A stretch of DNA of 64,000 nucleotides from Vibrio harveyi NBRC 15634 = ATCC 14126 = KCTC 12724 (GTDB lineage Bacteria; Pseudomonadota; Gammaproteobacteria; Enterobacterales; Vibrionaceae). The stretch spans positions 55,533 through 119,532 of the forward strand of contig NZ_BCUF01000011.1 of NCBI RefSeq assembly GCF_001591145.1, written 5' to 3'. Position 1 is the first letter of the stretch. Each line of letters opens with the position of its first letter. Under the pieces are notes generated by a model. The model searched no databases. It was given only the letters and a program-made list of their open reading frames with translations, and had not been told where the DNA came from. Position numbers and translations under genes: made by a program. Positions 63,518 to 64,000 of the stretch are shown one piece after another.

Positions 63518-63568
63518 CTTATTAAATAAATTAATTTTATAGATTAAGCATTATCACTGGAGAATATT

Positions 63569-63961
63569 ATGTCAATTAAACGTTATGGTGTAGAGGGCGG
63601 CGTAGGTACTGGCGGTCAACATTTACCATTTGCACGTGCAACAGAAGCGGGCGGCTTCTTATACGTATCGGGTCAAACACCAATGACTGACGGCGAAGTG
63701 GTAGAAGGCGGTATCGTTGACCAATCTCGCCTAGCGATTCAAAACTGTGTTGATATCATGGAAGAAGCAGGCTACACGCTAGCTGACGTGGTACACGTTA
63801 AAGTGGTGCTAACGGATTCTCGTTACTTCCAATCGTTCAATAAAGTGTTCAGAGAGTTCTTTGGCGACCACCCACCTGCACGTATTTGCATGGTGTGTGA
63901 CCTCGTGGTGGACGTGAAAGTCGAAGTCGATGTGACTTGCTACCGCGAAGATCGCCGATAG
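63569..63961 (+). CDS. RidA-family enamine/imine deaminase
   Basis: 130 residues. Keeps the YjgF/RidA fold motifs: FLYVSGQTPM near 32, and the Arg of PPARICMV near 105, which anchors the carboxylate in active RidA proteins. RidA hydrolyses reactive 2-aminoacrylate and similar enamines released by PLP dehydratases. It lies 50 bases after the deacylase gene on the same strand, which fits cleaning up after the D-amino-acid deaminase. Confidence 0.92.
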   Translation: MSIKRYGVEGGVGTGGQHLPFARATEAGGFLYVSGQTPMTDGEVVEGGIVDQSRLAIQNCVDIMEEAGYTLADVVHVKVVLTDSRYFQSFNKVFREFFGDHPPARICMVCDLVVDVKVEVDVTCYREDRR

Positions 63962-63983
63962 AAATCACACTTTACCTAATTAA

Positions 63984-64000
63984 ATGATACCCAAGTAACC
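63984..64000. repeat. Dispersed Vibrio-type repeat, cut by the window edge
   Basis: ATGATACCCAAGTAACC, the start of another copy with the same core; the rest lies beyond the window. Confidence 0.5.

Overview
The window looks like a stretch of a Vibrio chromosome, probably from the Harveyi/Alginolyticus group and probably the second chromosome (inference). The evidence is: a chromosomal CARB-type class A beta-lactamase beside a flavocytochrome reductase, SpeG, an adenosine deaminase gene with an adenine riboswitch like the one known from Vibrio vulnificus, about 45% GC, and a dispersed short repeat built on ACTTGGGTAT. I see no rRNA, tRNA, CRISPR array, transposase, integrase or prophage gene. 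This is accessory metabolic and stress-response chromosome, not a mobile island.

Layout. 0.1-5.8 kb: an HlyD-type membrane fusion protein with a small membrane partner, a divergent LysR regulator, a sensor diguanylate cyclase, and add with its riboswitch. 5.8-7.5 kb: a 7-copy heptanucleotide repeat, three tiny uncharacterised genes and a cold-shock gene. 7.5-9.4 kb: pirin and a patatin lipase. 9.5-15.4 kb: a zinc-homeostasis block of Zur, a dihydroorotase paralogue missing one metal-binding His, a gamma-carbonic-anhydrase-like protein, a COG0523 GTPase, an HD hydrolase, then a His-rich CDF exporter overlapping a MarR regulator, with three palindromes at exact 32-bp spacing in front. 15.5-16.2 kb: an operon of three small membrane proteins. 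16.6-23.5 kb: a complete glycerol-3-phosphate/glycerophosphodiester system (UgpB-A-E-C plus HAD phosphatase, divergent from UgpQ plus DeoR regulator).

23.6-32.5 kb: UspA; LysR with a divergent metallo-beta-lactamase-fold/glutaredoxin/MFS set; TetR with a divergent EamA transporter and twin operators; a TrmO-like protein; an ABC-F ATPase with a start-Asn-Asn-stop leader. 32.6-45.6 kb: prolyl oligopeptidase, FadL-like porin, SpeG, tri-haem peroxidase with FNR-like boxes, GNAT and Nudix genes, a deletion scar holding two headless gene remnants, a DsbA-like protein, a MerR-methyltransferase fusion, CARB beta-lactamase, and a ferric-reductase-like protein.

45.7-53.4 kb: a copper-efflux operon (secreted Met/Cys-rich protein, outer-membrane factor, membrane fusion protein carrying two CusF-like domains, CusA pump, cupredoxin) read from a promoter with the 19-bp spacer typical of CueR/MerR control. 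53.6-57.9 kb: one very large fused formate dehydrogenase carrying its own NAD(P)H-type flavin module. 58-58.9 kb: an endonuclease/phosphatase-family gene broken by one in-frame stop. 59.7-64 kb: a D-amino-acid catabolic cluster (RpiR regulator, D-serine/D-threonine deaminase-like enzyme, N-acyl-D-amino-acid deacylase, RidA). All family assignments come from reading motifs; no database search was run.
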